Shown: positions 36,651 to 45,030, counted from the stretch's first letter. The stretch: DNA of 64,000 nt from Akkermansiaceae bacterium UBA1315 (GCA_002307065.1 DBTN01000018.1:1-64000), one strand, 5' to 3'. A program made the numbers and translations. Notes: generated by a model not told the origin, from the sequence alone.

Positions 36651-36961
36651 GGGTCAAGGGTCATCCGTCATGAGTTTTAAGACTCAGCGGGGTTCTGTTC
36701 AGTATAATTGGTAAATCCGTGGAAGATTTTATTTTCGCGGGATGACAAGGATTTGCGGATTGATGAGGAGTTGGAAGAACGGACTGAAGTCCGTGGTCCG
36801 ATTTTATTTCTCCAGACGCAACGGGGCGTCTATTTCGAGCAAGGGGTCATTAGCGGAATTTGCGAAAGTGAGGCACTCTGTGATCACGCAAGGCGGCTCA
36901 TACACCGGTTTGCTCCATATCTTCCAGGTATTACGGGTTTTTGCCTGGAACTAAAAAATCG
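36651..36961. other. Intergenic region with dispersed palindrome copy A
   Basis: This spacer upstream of the Zn/Cd ATPase contains a copy of the ACGGACTgAAGTCCGT repeat (see separate entry) and otherwise AT-mixed sequence with no credible gene. Short open frames here read through the repeat and lack coding character. Confidence 0.5.
36779..36799. repeat. Dispersed palindrome ACGGACT..AGTCCGT, copy A
   Basis: ACGGACT-GA-AGTCCGT followed by GGTCC and then a T-rich tail. Copies B and C have the same core, the same GGTCC flank and a T-rich continuation. Confidence 0.85.
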
Positions 36962-36999
36962 GCCTGAAGTGTCGGGATACACTTCAGGCCATTTTTTTC
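36962..36999. terminator. Bidirectional intrinsic terminator
   Basis: A 12-bp perfect stem (GGCCTGAAGTGT with ACACTTCAGGCC), a six-base loop, and T runs on both outer sides, abutting the stop codon of the small His/Cys-rich gene on the minus strand. Confidence 0.9.
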
Positions 37000-37470
37000 T
37001 CAATGATCATGAGCGCAGGTGCAGGCGTATTCTTTGTGATTGCACTCCGAGCAGTCGGCAAGGTTGACGGTGAAACGTTCGGTGACGGTTTTGGCATCGG
37101 GAGTGGTTTTGATTCGTAAAATGATCGGAGGCTTTTGGCCTTCGGGAAGCGGTTGATCGGAGAGGAGGGTTTCGCCTTTTTGAGTGAAGGTGAATTGGGT
37201 TGGATTCGAGCGATCGCCACCGGTCGCGGTGAGCGTTTGGGCGGCGGGGGCAACCGGTTTGTTGTGTTCGTCGAGGAAGGTGATTTTGATTTTGCGATCT
37301 CCGGTGATGACGAATTCGAAGTGGGGATCGACGGAGGTGATGATCCGGCCGCCGTTGGGTCCGGCTTCTTTTTGCTCATGGCTGTGGCCGTGGTCGTGCT
37401 TTTCCTCGGCGTGGAGGAGTGGGGTGAAGCTGAGGGCGGCGAAGAGGATCGATGCGATTTTGGTTTTCAT
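37000..37470 (-). CDS. Exported His/Cys-rich protein of the Cus locus
   Basis: A 156-residue exported protein with a signal peptide, a His-rich N-terminus (EEKHDHGHSHEQKEAGPNGGR), a beta-rich middle (KIKITFLDEHNKPV), and a C-terminal Cys/His cluster (DCSECNHKEYACTCAHDH). It is transcribed after cusA (69-bp gap containing a palindrome) and ends in a strong terminator, so it closes the efflux operon. It may be a periplasmic metal chaperone; no family name recalled with certainty. Confidence 0.65.
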   Translation of the reverse strand: MKTKIASILFAALSFTPLLHAEEKHDHGHSHEQKEAGPNGGRIITSVDPHFEFVITGDRKIKITFLDEHNKPVAPAAQTLTATGGDRSNPTQFTFTQKGETLLSDQPLPEGQKPPIILRIKTTPDAKTVTERFTVNLADCSECNHKEYACTCAHDH

Positions 37471-37510
37471 CTATTTAGGAATGATGGATTTAGGTTTGGT
37501 GAATGAAGAG

Positions 37511-37531
37511 ACGGACTAAAGTCCGTGGTCC
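37511..37531. repeat. Dispersed palindrome ACGGACT..AGTCCGT, copy B
   Basis: ACGGACTAAAGTCCGT followed by GGTCC and a run of eight T, placed 8 bp past the cusA stop codon. On the minus strand the A-rich side faces the gene, so it is not a simple terminator for cusA. Confidence 0.9.
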
Positions 37532-37539
37532 AATTTTTT

Positions 37540-40500
37540 TTAGTGGGCGGCGGGGGCGTTGAGATCGAGGGCGCGTTGGGCCGCTTTGCGACCGAAGAGG
37601 CGGAAGATGGCGGGGGTGACGGCCATATCCAACAGGGTGGATGAGATCAGTCCGCCGACGATGACGACGGCGACCGGGTGAAGGATTTCTTTGCCCGGTT
37701 GATCGGCGGCGAGGACGAGCGGGATCAGGCCGATGCCTGCGGAAAGGGCGGTCATGAGAACGGGGACAAGGCGTTCGAGAGTGCCGCGCTCGATCATTTC
37801 ACGGGTGAAGCCTTCGTTTTCATGACGCATCAGATAGAGGTAATGCGAGATCATCATGATGCCGTTTCGAGCGGCGACGCCCCCGACCGCGATGAAGCCG
37901 ACGAGCGTGGCGATGCTGATGTTGTTCAGTTTCAACCACGTGAAAACCAGACCGCCGATGAGCGCGAGCGGGATGTTAAAAAGCACCTGTGCGGCGAGCG
38001 AGGCGCTGCGGAAATAACCGGTTAGCAAAAATGCGATGACGATCAGAACCACGGCGGAAAGGATGGTAATGCGAAGCGTCGCGTCGCGCTGGGCTTGGAA
38101 TTCGCCTTCGATGGAAATGAAATATCCTTCGGGCAGTATCACTTGTTCGGAGACGCGGGATTGAAGCGTTCCGACGAGCGTCGAGACATCGCGGACGGTC
38201 GGTTTGATCGCGACGACAAACCGGCGCTGGCTATTTTCACGAAGGATGATGTTCGGGCCTTTCGCTTCGCGGACGTCCGCAAGCAGGCTGACGGGGACGC
38301 GGCGGTCGTTACCGGTTTCGAGGGGAAGGTCGGCGATTTTTTCGCGCTCGTCGCGGAGCGTTTCGGGAAGCCGGATGACCAGATCGATCGAGCGCTGGCC
38401 ATCGCGGAGTTCGGCCACGGTTTTTCCGCCGAGGAGGGTGGAAAGCTGTTCGTTGATCTCGCCGGGTGTGGTCGAGTAGGCGAAGGCACGGTCGCGATCC
38501 GGTTCGATGCGGAGTTGTGGGATCGTCGATTGCACGTCGAGTTTCGCGTCTTCAAAGCCGGGGATTTCTCGGGCGATCGCTTGCACCTGGATGCCGAGGT
38601 CGCGGAGTTTTTCGAGATCGGGTCCGAAAATTTTGACGGCGACCGGTGCTGAGACGCCGCTGAGCATGTGGCCGATGCGGTCGGCCAGCGGACCTGTTAG
38701 AACGCTGAACGTCCCGGGGACGCTGCGGATGGTTTCGCGGATATCGGCCAGGACTTCGGCGCGGGGGCGGGCTTCTTTTCCATCACCGGTTCGGAAGTCG
38801 ATGTCGAACTCGGCAGTGGAAACCGGTACCACGTGATCGCCGCGTTCGGCACGACCGGTTCGGCGGCCGACTTTGCTGACGCCTGGGATTTCGCGAAGGC
38901 GTTTTTCAAGAACATCGCAGATCACGTTCATCTGTTCGAGCGAGGTTCCGGGCGATGACGTGGTGGAAACGAGGGCGGTTTCCTCGTTGAAGGCGGGCAG
39001 GAAATCCTTGCCCATCGCCGGATAAAGCAAAAGCGAGGCGGCGAGCAAAATGCCGGCGAGGGCGACGACGACGATCGGGTAATCCAGGCCGGCGCGGAGC
39101 AGGGTTTTTTTCAGAAGCCATTTCACGCCACGGGTGAACGCGCCGTCTTGATGGGTTTTTCCGGGTTTCGGCTTGAGGATGAGCGAGCAAAGTACGGGGA
39201 TCACCGTAAGTGAAACGACGAACGATGCGATCATGCTGACAATGGTGGCGATGGCGATCGGCGCGAGCAACCGGCCCTCAACACCGGTCAGTCCGAGCAG
39301 CGGCAGGAAGACGAGAACGATGATGACGGTCGCATAAAGAATCGAGTGGCGGACCTCGGCAGAAGCACGGGCGATCACTTCGAGGCGAGGTTTGGGTTCG
39401 GGCAGCGCGGCGTTTTCCTTGAGTCGGCGGAAGACGTTTTCGACATCGACGATCGCGTCATCGACGACCATGCCGATGGCGACGGCGAGGCCGCCGAGCG
39501 TCATGGAATTCACGCTGATGCCATATCCTTTGAAGACCAGCAGCGTGATGGCGAATGACAGCGGCATCGCGGTGAGCGTGATGATCGTGGTGCGGAAATT
39601 CAGCAGAAAGAGGAATAGGACGATCGTCACCATGATCGCCCCGTCGCGGATCGCCTCCTTGAGATTTCCGATCGCGTGTTCGATGAAATCCGCTTGGCGG
39701 AAAAGCGGAACGGCTTCGATGCCGGGTGGCAGTGCCGGGGCGATTTCCTGAAGAGCGGCTTCGATTTTTTCCGTGAGCGTGAGCGTGTCAAAACCGGGAG
39801 ATTTCGTGACGCTCATGATCACGCCGCGGGTGCCATTGATGCTGGCATCGCCTCGCATCGGTTCGATGTCCCAGACGACATTCGCGACATCGCCGATGCT
39901 GACCGGGGTGTCGCCGAGGTTTTTCACAACCGTCTTGGCGATGTCATCGAGAGAAATGGTCATCGCCAGATTGCGGATCATGATTTCCTGCGGGCCGGAA
40001 GTGATGAAGCCACCGGTGCGTGTGCTGGCGGCTTCGGACGCGGCTTTTTCCAAGTCGTCGAGCGTGACGCTGTGAGCTTGCATGCGCATCGGGTCGGGCT
40101 GGATCTGGATTTGCTGGATGCCGCCGCCCATATTCAGCACTTCGGCGACGCCGGGGATGCTTTGCAAGCGGCGGCGGATCGTCCAATCGGCGAGGGTGCG
40201 GATGTCGCGCGGTGGGAGATAGCCTTCCTGGCCTTCGGGGATGGTGGAGCGGACGCCGACAAGCAGGATCTCACCCATCAATGAGGCGACTGGGGTGAGA
40301 AATGGCTCGGCGTTTTCCGGGAGCGAGCTGCGAACGCTTTGCAGGCGTTCTTGGACGAGCGTGCGGGCTTTGTAAACATCCGTGCCCCAGCCGAATTCGG
40401 CGTAAACCAGAGATAAGGAAATGTCGCTGTTCGAGCGGAGTCGCGTCAAACCGGTCACGCCCATGAGTGCGTTTTCGATCGGTTGAGTGACGCGGCTTTC

Positions 40501-40683
40501 GACTTCTTCCGGTGCGAGACCGGTTGCTTCGGTCAGGATGATGACCGTCGGTTTCGTGAGGTCGGGAAGGACTTCGACGGGCAGTTCGACGGCGGTTCGG
40601 TAACCGGCGACGAGTAAAAGGATCGCGAGGCCGAGGATGATTCCGCGGCTGCGCAGGGAAAAGCGGATGAGCTTGTCGAGCAT
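37540..40683 (-). CDS. cusA: Heavy-metal efflux RND permease (CusA/CzcA type)
   Basis: A 1047-residue inner-membrane RND pump with twelve helices and two large periplasmic loops. Family landmarks include LPVEVLPDLTKPTV at the N-terminus, the proton-relay helix IGMVVDDAIVDVENV, PVASLMGEI, and the C-terminal VGGVAARNGIMMISHY and GGLISSTLLDMAVTPAIF. It works with CusB and CusC to expel Cu(I)/Ag(I) or divalent metals through the outer membrane; the exact ion is uncertain. It is separated from cusB by a toxin-antitoxin insertion on the other strand. Start chosen at MLDKLIRFSLRSRG. Confidence 0.93.
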   Translation of the reverse strand: MLDKLIRFSLRSRGIILGLAILLLVAGYRTAVELPVEVLPDLTKPTVIILTEATGLAPEEVESRVTQPIENALMGVTGLTRLRSNSDISLSLVYAEFGWGTDVYKARTLVQERLQSVRSSLPENAEPFLTPVASLMGEILLVGVRSTIPEGQEGYLPPRDIRTLADWTIRRRLQSIPGVAEVLNMGGGIQQIQIQPDPMRMQAHSVTLDDLEKAASEAASTRTGGFITSGPQEIMIRNLAMTISLDDIAKTVVKNLGDTPVSIGDVANVVWDIEPMRGDASINGTRGVIMSVTKSPGFDTLTLTEKIEAALQEIAPALPPGIEAVPLFRQADFIEHAIGNLKEAIRDGAIMVTIVLFLFLLNFRTTIITLTAMPLSFAITLLVFKGYGISVNSMTLGGLAVAIGMVVDDAIVDVENVFRRLKENAALPEPKPRLEVIARASAEVRHSILYATVIIVLVFLPLLGLTGVEGRLLAPIAIATIVSMIASFVVSLTVIPVLCSLILKPKPGKTHQDGAFTRGVKWLLKKTLLRAGLDYPIVVVALAGILLAASLLLYPAMGKDFLPAFNEETALVSTTSSPGTSLEQMNVICDVLEKRLREIPGVSKVGRRTGRAERGDHVVPVSTAEFDIDFRTGDGKEARPRAEVLADIRETIRSVPGTFSVLTGPLADRIGHMLSGVSAPVAVKIFGPDLEKLRDLGIQVQAIAREIPGFEDAKLDVQSTIPQLRIEPDRDRAFAYSTTPGEINEQLSTLLGGKTVAELRDGQRSIDLVIRLPETLRDEREKIADLPLETGNDRRVPVSLLADVREAKGPNIILRENSQRRFVVAIKPTVRDVSTLVGTLQSRVSEQVILPEGYFISIEGEFQAQRDATLRITILSAVVLIVIAFLLTGYFRSASLAAQVLFNIPLALIGGLVFTWLKLNNISIATLVGFIAVGGVAARNGIMMISHYLYLMRHENEGFTREMIERGTLERLVPVLMTALSAGIGLIPLVLAADQPGKEILHPVAVVIVGGLISSTLLDMAVTPAIFRLFGRKAAQRALDLNAPAAH

Positions 40684-40718
40684 GGGATTAGAAAGGAAAA
40701 GAGCTGGCGGCTTGACTT

Positions 40719-40737
40719 GTGCTATCAATGATAGCAC
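40719..40737. promoter_or_regulatory. Palindromic operator upstream of fitA
   Basis: GTGCTATCA-A-TGATAGCAC is a perfect 9-bp inverted repeat with a one-base centre. It lies 8 bp before the fitA start and in the 62-bp gap to the divergent cusA, so binding by the ribbon-helix-helix antitoxin could repress its own operon and perhaps also affect cusA. A TTGACT hexamer sits just upstream. Confidence 0.75.
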
Positions 40738-40745
40738 CGTGAGTC

Positions 40746-40988
40746 ATGGCACAACTGCTTGTCAGAAATCTGGACGAGGGACTGGTAAAGCGGCTGCGGC
40801 TGCGTGCTGCGGAGCACGGGATATCAGCGGAAGAAGAACACCGGCGGATTTTGATTTCCGCACTCACCGATGATGGCCGTGCGACCTGTAATTTTAAGGA
40901 CCACTTGATGGGATTGAGTGAAGCAGCTTCGACGATCGAGTTTGATCGGCCGAGAGGAGTTTCCAAACGCCCGGCCTTTGACGAATGA
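40746..40988 (+). CDS. FitA-like ribbon-helix-helix antitoxin
   Basis: An 80-residue protein with an N-terminal ribbon-helix-helix DNA-binding motif (AQLLVRNLDEGLVKRLRLRAAEHGISAEEEHRRIL) and a C-terminal tail (about residues 50-80) expected to wrap the toxin. It belongs to the FitA/VapB family. Its stop overlaps the start of the PIN toxin by four bases (ATGA). The perfect palindrome just upstream is the likely autoregulatory operator. Confidence 0.88.
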   Translation: MAQLLVRNLDEGLVKRLRLRAAEHGISAEEEHRRILISALTDDGRATCNFKDHLMGLSEAASTIEFDRPRGVSKRPAFDE

Positions 40989-41398
40989 GTGGTTATCTTT
41001 TGGATACCAATGTTCTTTCGGAAATCCGGAAGGGAGACCGGGCTGATGTCCGAGTGATGAGTTGGTTTGAAAAAGTGGGTGCGGAAGATCTTTACCTCAG
41101 TGTGATGACATTGGGCGAAATCCGTTACGGCGTGGAATCCAAACAAAGGAAAGATCCGCAACAGGCGAGAGTTTTGGAACGCTGGCTCGAACGGACCGGT
41201 TTGCATTTTTCCGATCGGATTCTCCCTGTTAGCGCGGCGATCGCGGACCGTTGGGGAAGAATGGGAATTGATGAACCGGTTCCCGACGTGGATGCGATTC
41301 TTGCGGCGACGGCGATTGAGCACGGGTTGACGTTGGTCACGCGGAACGTGCGAAATTTTTCGCGAAGCGGAGTGTCGCTGCTCAATCCTTGGGAGTAG
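40985..41398 (+). CDS. FitB/VapC-like PIN-domain toxin
   Basis: A 137-residue PIN ribonuclease. The acidic active site is visible as D7 (LLDTNVLSE), E45 (TLGEIRYG) and D near 100 (PDVDAILAATA), with a closing TRNVRNF. These toxins cleave RNA when freed of antitoxin. It is intact, translationally coupled to the antitoxin gene, and sits on the strand opposite to the efflux operon it interrupts. Confidence 0.9.
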   Translation: MSGYLLDTNVLSEIRKGDRADVRVMSWFEKVGAEDLYLSVMTLGEIRYGVESKQRKDPQQARVLERWLERTGLHFSDRILPVSAAIADRWGRMGIDEPVPDVDAILAATAIEHGLTLVTRNVRNFSRSGVSLLNPWE

Positions 41399-41405
41399 AG
41401 CGATC

Positions 41406-41465
41406 ATGGATTGGACTGGTGCCGAAGCGGTTGAGGTGGAGAACTTGGCGAGCATTGTGAAATGA
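41406..41465 (+). pseudogene. Possible remnant of a DUF433-type antitoxin
   Basis: A 19-codon frame (MDWTGAEAVEVENLASIVK) resembles the opening MDWSGCxxVE of DUF433 antitoxins, then stops. It lies between the two toxin-antitoxin modules. The match is short, so chance is possible. Confidence 0.25.
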
Positions 41466-41499
41466 TTTTGTTGAGAAAGCCTGCGGCAGCCTTTATGAA

Positions 41500-41799
41500 A
41501 TGCGTGTGTCGAAGCTCGAATTAGTCATGAAAAACCGGGATGCTATTTTGGCATTGGCGGCAAAACATGGTGCGACGAACTTGCGGATTTTCGGGTCCGT
41601 TGCGCGCGGGGACGACGATGAATCGAGCGATTTGGATCTGCTGGTGAAGATGGAAAAGGGCCGCAGCCTTTTCGATTTGGGAGAATTACTGATGGATCTC
41701 CGCGACCTGCTGGGCTGCAAGGTGGACGTCATTTCCGAGCACAAGGACATGCGTCCGCGGTTTAGGGAAAACGTTTTGAGAGATGCTGTGCCGCTATGA
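41500..41799 (+). CDS. MNT-type nucleotidyltransferase (HEPN/MNT antitoxin)
   Basis: A 99-residue minimal nucleotidyltransferase with the signature GSVARGDDDESSDLDLLV (GS and DxD) and LLGCKVDVIS. In HEPN/MNT modules it AMPylates the HEPN ribonuclease toxin. A second methionine at residue 10 (MKNRDAIL) is the more usual start. The gene downstream, overlapping by ATGA, is a truncated HEPN frame, so this antitoxin appears to have lost its toxin. Confidence 0.8.
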   Translation: MRVSKLELVMKNRDAILALAAKHGATNLRIFGSVARGDDDESSDLDLLVKMEKGRSLFDLGELLMDLRDLLGCKVDVISEHKDMRPRFRENVLRDAVPL

Positions 41800-41888
41800 A
41801 ATCGGCTAGGAGCGATGAACAAAGGCTTCGGGATATTCTCGAAGCGATTTTGAAAGAGCTGGGAAATCATGGCTCCGATGGGGTTTGA
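41796..41888 (+). pseudogene. Truncated HEPN toxin remnant
   Basis: A 30-codon frame (MKSARSDEQRLRDILEAILKELGNHGSDGV) starts within the MNT stop codon, as HEPN partners do, and resembles the first helix of HEPN proteins. It then ends, without the catalytic RxxxxxH region, inside the convergent 3' end of cusB, which it overlaps by 22 bp. The rest of the gene seems to have been deleted at that junction. Confidence 0.5.
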
Positions 41889-43012
41889 GATTTCCGGGTA
41901 AGGAATGTCACGAGGAGCAGGACGGCGAAGAGCGCGGTGGTGGCGATGAAGATTTTTTCGCGGAGCGAGGTGACCGGTTTGGCCTGATCGTGACCTGCGT
42001 GGTCGTCGTGATCGTGTTCTTCCTCTTTTGCGTCAGCGGATTTTTCGGAGCCGTCTTCGTTGTGTTCGTGGCCGTGGGCGGCATCGAGGGCTTCTTTCAG
42101 AGAGGCGCCACTGCTGCCACCTGCGAATCCGAGCGGGTAGGCGCCTTGGGTGACGACTTCATCGCCGGGGAAAACACCGCTGAGGATTTCGATGCGATCG
42201 CCGCTGGTCTGACCGGTTCTCACCGGGGTGCGGAGATAGGCATTGGGAAGGTCGAAATCTTTGACAAAGATATGTCGGTTTCCGGGATCGCCTTGGACGG
42301 ATTCTTTCGGAACGGAGAGGACGTTTTCCCGTTTGGAAAGGATGATGTCGAATTCCGCGCGCATGCCCGGGCGCATGCGGAGGCCGGGATTGGGGATTTG
42401 GAAAACGGCGTCGATCGTTCCGCTGGCGCGGTCGGCCGAGGTGCCGAAGCGGATCATTTTTCCTTCGAACGTTTCGTCTCCCAAAGCGGCGACGCGGATG
42501 CGGGCGAGCGAACCGGTTTTGAGTTTCGCGGCTTGATGTTCGGGAACGCGGGCGATGGCCAGCACTTCGCTCAAGTCCGAGATATCGAGGAGTTCTTTTT
42601 CCGGTTCAACCGGTTCGCCGATGCGGACGTGGGATTCGATGACCAATCCGGAGATCGGGGCTTTCAGGTCGATGATCGGTGGCGGATCACCCGGTTGGCG
42701 GCTTTCGACGCGGACGATGGTTTGGCCAGCCGTGACCGTGTCGCCTTCGCGGGCTTCGAGACCGATGACGCGACCGGGGATGCGGCTGCTGAGCACGCCG
42801 TGGTTTTCCGGGATTTCTTCGATGCGTCCGATGGAAAAGGCGGTTTCTTCGAAATCGGATTCGGTCACTTCGAGCGTTTGGATGCCGAGGGCTTCGATGC
42901 CGGATTCGGTAAGAATGACGGTGTTCGAGGTTTCGGCGGCTTGAAGAGATGAGAAGGAGATGAGGAGGAAGAGGCGGACTAAAGTCCGCGGTCCAATTTT
43001 TGCAGAGTTCAT
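41867..43012 (-). CDS. cusB: RND efflux periplasmic adaptor (CusB/CzcB type)
   Basis: A 381-residue membrane-fusion protein: signal peptide, barrel-sandwich segments (VLSSRIPGRVIGLEAREGDTVTAGQTIVRV and DLKAPISGLVIESHVRIGEPV), a beta-barrel (LRMRPGMRAEFDI), then a long His-rich stretch (AHGHEHNEDG, EEEHDHDDHAGHD) and, unusually, a C-terminal membrane helix (IFIATTALFAVLLLVTFLT). The first codons (AKIGPRTLVRLFL) are encoded by a copy of the dispersed palindrome, so the signal peptide incorporates repeat sequence. It follows cusC by one base. Confidence 0.9.
   Translation of the reverse strand: MNSAKIGPRTLVRLFLLISFSSLQAAETSNTVILTESGIEALGIQTLEVTESDFEETAFSIGRIEEIPENHGVLSSRIPGRVIGLEAREGDTVTAGQTIVRVESRQPGDPPPIIDLKAPISGLVIESHVRIGEPVEPEKELLDISDLSEVLAIARVPEHQAAKLKTGSLARIRVAALGDETFEGKMIRFGTSADRASGTIDAVFQIPNPGLRMRPGMRAEFDIILSKRENVLSVPKESVQGDPGNRHIFVKDFDLPNAYLRTPVRTGQTSGDRIEILSGVFPGDEVVTQGAYPLGFAGGSSGASLKEALDAAHGHEHNEDGSEKSADAKEEEHDHDDHAGHDQAKPVTSLREKIFIATTALFAVLLLVTFLTRKSQTPSEP
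42974..42994. repeat. Dispersed palindrome GCGGACT..AGTCCGC, copy C (inside cusB)
   Basis: GCGGACTAAAGTCCGC followed by GGTCC and a short T run. It has a compensated outer pair (GC instead of AT) relative to copies A and B, and lies in the signal-peptide codons of cusB. Confidence 0.9.
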
Positions 43013-43013
43013 A

Positions 43014-44234
43014 TTAATTTCCGAGGGAGGATTGGTAGCGGACGCGGGCGTGGTGGAAATCGCGGAGGGCGTCGAGTCGGGTGATGGCGAGTTGCAGGCG
43101 TTGTTCGCGAGCGCGGAGGACGGTTTGGAAATCCGCTTGTCCGTTGTGCCAGGCGGCTTCGGTTTGTTCGGCCTGTTGGGCGGCGAGCGGGAGAAGCGTG
43201 GTGGAAATTTCGGCGGTCAGTTTTTGCCACTCGGCCATTTCGTTTCGAGCGGCTTCGGCTTCGTTTTCGATCGCCCGACCGAGGGCGCGGGTTTCTAACC
43301 GTTTTCGTTTTTCCCGGGCTTGGGCTTCTTCGATCGCGCCTTCATTGCGGTTCCAAAGCGGCAGCGGAATCGAAAAACGCAGGCCGATGATCGCTTCGTT
43401 GTCGTAACCTTCGGGCGCGTCTTCGCTGCGTTCGGCGGCGGCGAAAATTCCGGCTTCGGGATCTTGGTAACGGGCGGCTTGTTCGAGCGTGACTTGTTGG
43501 GCAGCGGCGGCGGATTCGAGTTTGGCGATTTCGTAGTCCGGGCGATTTTTGAAACCGGTTTGCACCGGGATTTCTGCATTTGGTAAGGATCCGGAAACGA
43601 CAAGTCCTTCATCGGCGCGCATGCCGAGAAGCGGTTTCAGCGTTCCGACGGCGAGGGCTTCCCGGGCGTTGAGTTGGCGGACTTCGGTGGTGGCGCGGAT
43701 CGCTTCGACACGTGCTTGGCCGGCGTCCAAAAGCGAGCCTTCGCCTTTTTCCGCAGCCTGCGTGATGCTTTCCGCGAGTTGGGTCGTGAGCGTCGACTGC
43801 TCATTGAGAAGCTCGCGACGCTGCCGGAGCGCGAGCACGTCGATGAGGGCGTGGCGGGCTTGGGAAACGAGTTGGCGTTCGACTTCGCGGACTTCGGCTT
43901 CGGCGGCTTGGAGTTCGGTGAGGGAGAGGTTTTTCTCAAGGCTCAACCGGTTGGTGACGGGGAATTTTTGTGAGATTCCGATTTCGGCACGGCCTTCGCG
44001 GAAACGGGAATTGTGCTCGAATGAAGTTTCGAGATTCGGGTTTTCGAGGCGGCCGGACTGTTTTGCGCGGCCGAGTGCTTCGGCAATGCGGAGGCGTGCC
44101 GCGGCAAGGTCCGGGTTTTGATTCCGGACGCGATCGTGGATGGAGGAAAAGGTGACGACGACCGATGGGTCAGCGTGCAGAAAGGAAGAAAGGAGAGTAA
44201 TGGCCGCGAGGGACGCGGGAATTTTTAAGAACAT
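43014..44234 (-). CDS. cusC: TolC-family outer-membrane efflux protein (CusC/CzcC type)
   Basis: A 406-residue outer-membrane channel subunit. After the signal peptide come two long coiled-coil halves with the family pattern (NPDLAAARLRIAEALGRAKQSGRLENPNLE, then RPDYEIAKLESAAAAQQVTLEQAARYQDP and LRFSIPLPLWNRNEGAIEEAQA). It completes the tripartite pump with CusB and CusA. It is preceded on the same strand by a small His/Cys-rich protein gene and is nearly contiguous with cusB. Confidence 0.92.
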   Translation of the reverse strand: MFLKIPASLAAITLLSSFLHADPSVVVTFSSIHDRVRNQNPDLAAARLRIAEALGRAKQSGRLENPNLETSFEHNSRFREGRAEIGISQKFPVTNRLSLEKNLSLTELQAAEAEVREVERQLVSQARHALIDVLALRQRRELLNEQSTLTTQLAESITQAAEKGEGSLLDAGQARVEAIRATTEVRQLNAREALAVGTLKPLLGMRADEGLVVSGSLPNAEIPVQTGFKNRPDYEIAKLESAAAAQQVTLEQAARYQDPEAGIFAAAERSEDAPEGYDNEAIIGLRFSIPLPLWNRNEGAIEEAQAREKRKRLETRALGRAIENEAEAARNEMAEWQKLTAEISTTLLPLAAQQAEQTEAAWHNGQADFQTVLRAREQRLQLAITRLDALRDFHHARVRYQSSLGN

Positions 44235-44321
44235 GAGACATCGATTTGGATCGGAAAGGCTCAGGACGAGACGCCCTGAAGGAGGTCCGTGGCGGGTGCC
44301 GCGGCCGGTGGGGCTTTCCGA

Positions 44322-44666
44322 TTAAATCAACGGCGGTTTATCCAAGCCGATGGCGGGGCCGTCTGGCGGGATCTCGCCTTCGTGCGAGAAAACCGGCAGG
44401 GCGGATTCCGTGACGCTCAGGCGCAATCCAAGATCGCTGCCGGTGGTGAGCGGAAGATTTTGGCAGCAACCGCTGTGATGGTGGTGCTCAAGCGGGCAAT
44501 GTTCCTTGTGCGACGAACCGTGATCGTGGTCGTGAACCTTGTCCCCGCCACAGTCGTGCTCAAGGTGAGCGCAAACCGGTATCCGGGGGCCGTCAGCGGC
44601 GAGGACACGTGCGTTCAGTCCGGCGAGGACGCCGAAAACCAAAAGCCATGTCAGGAAACTTCGCAT
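44322..44666 (-). CDS. Exported His/Cys-rich protein heading the Cus operon
   Basis: A 114-residue exported protein with a signal peptide and a dense metal-ligand region (CAHLEHDCGGDKVHDHDHGSS, KEHCPLEHHHHSGCC). It is upstream of cusC by 87 bp on the same strand and probably the first gene of the efflux operon. Resembles small periplasmic copper-responsive proteins, but I know no firm family. Confidence 0.65.
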   Translation of the reverse strand: MRSFLTWLLVFGVLAGLNARVLAADGPRIPVCAHLEHDCGGDKVHDHDHGSSHKEHCPLEHHHHSGCCQNLPLTTGSDLGLRLSVTESALPVFSHEGEIPPDGPAIGLDKPPLI

Positions 44667-44751
44667 TGACGATCCGCACCTATGATTCCGATCTCGCTCA
44701 TTTCAAGGCAAATTTGTGGTGACGCGAGGAACGGACGAGCGAAGTTCGTTC

Positions 44752-44964
44752 ATGACGAGATATTTTTTGAGATGGGGCATCGTCGGGATTTTCGCCTCGT
44801 TGATCGCTTGTCAGCCGATCACGGGCGGACCGGATCCGCTCGATGGGCGGCGGACAGCGCGGGAGGAAACGAACGAATGGATGTTTTCCGAAAGCGCGCG
44901 AGATCACGCGCGTCACGACGCGAAAGTCCGGCAGATGGAGGAAAATTCGCAATACACGCCGTGA
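44752..44964 (+). CDS. Small lipoprotein
   Basis: A 70-residue lipoprotein with lipobox FASLIAC, then a charged helix (REETNEWMFSESARDHARHDAKVRQMEEN). Start chosen at MTRYFLRW, which opens the signal peptide. Divergent from the efflux operon. Function unknown. Confidence 0.6.
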   Translation: MTRYFLRWGIVGIFASLIACQPITGGPDPLDGRRTAREETNEWMFSESARDHARHDAKVRQMEENSQYTP

Positions 44965-45030
44965 CTCCGACTTTAAACCGGTTGGTGATTTAAAGAAGGC
45001 GCGGGCAACCGGTTTGTGCGAAAGTTCGTC

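Noticed and set aside
36708..37067. 119-codon frame across the Zn/Cd ATPase upstream region
   Set aside because: It runs through a dispersed palindrome and a bidirectional terminator and lacks any domain.
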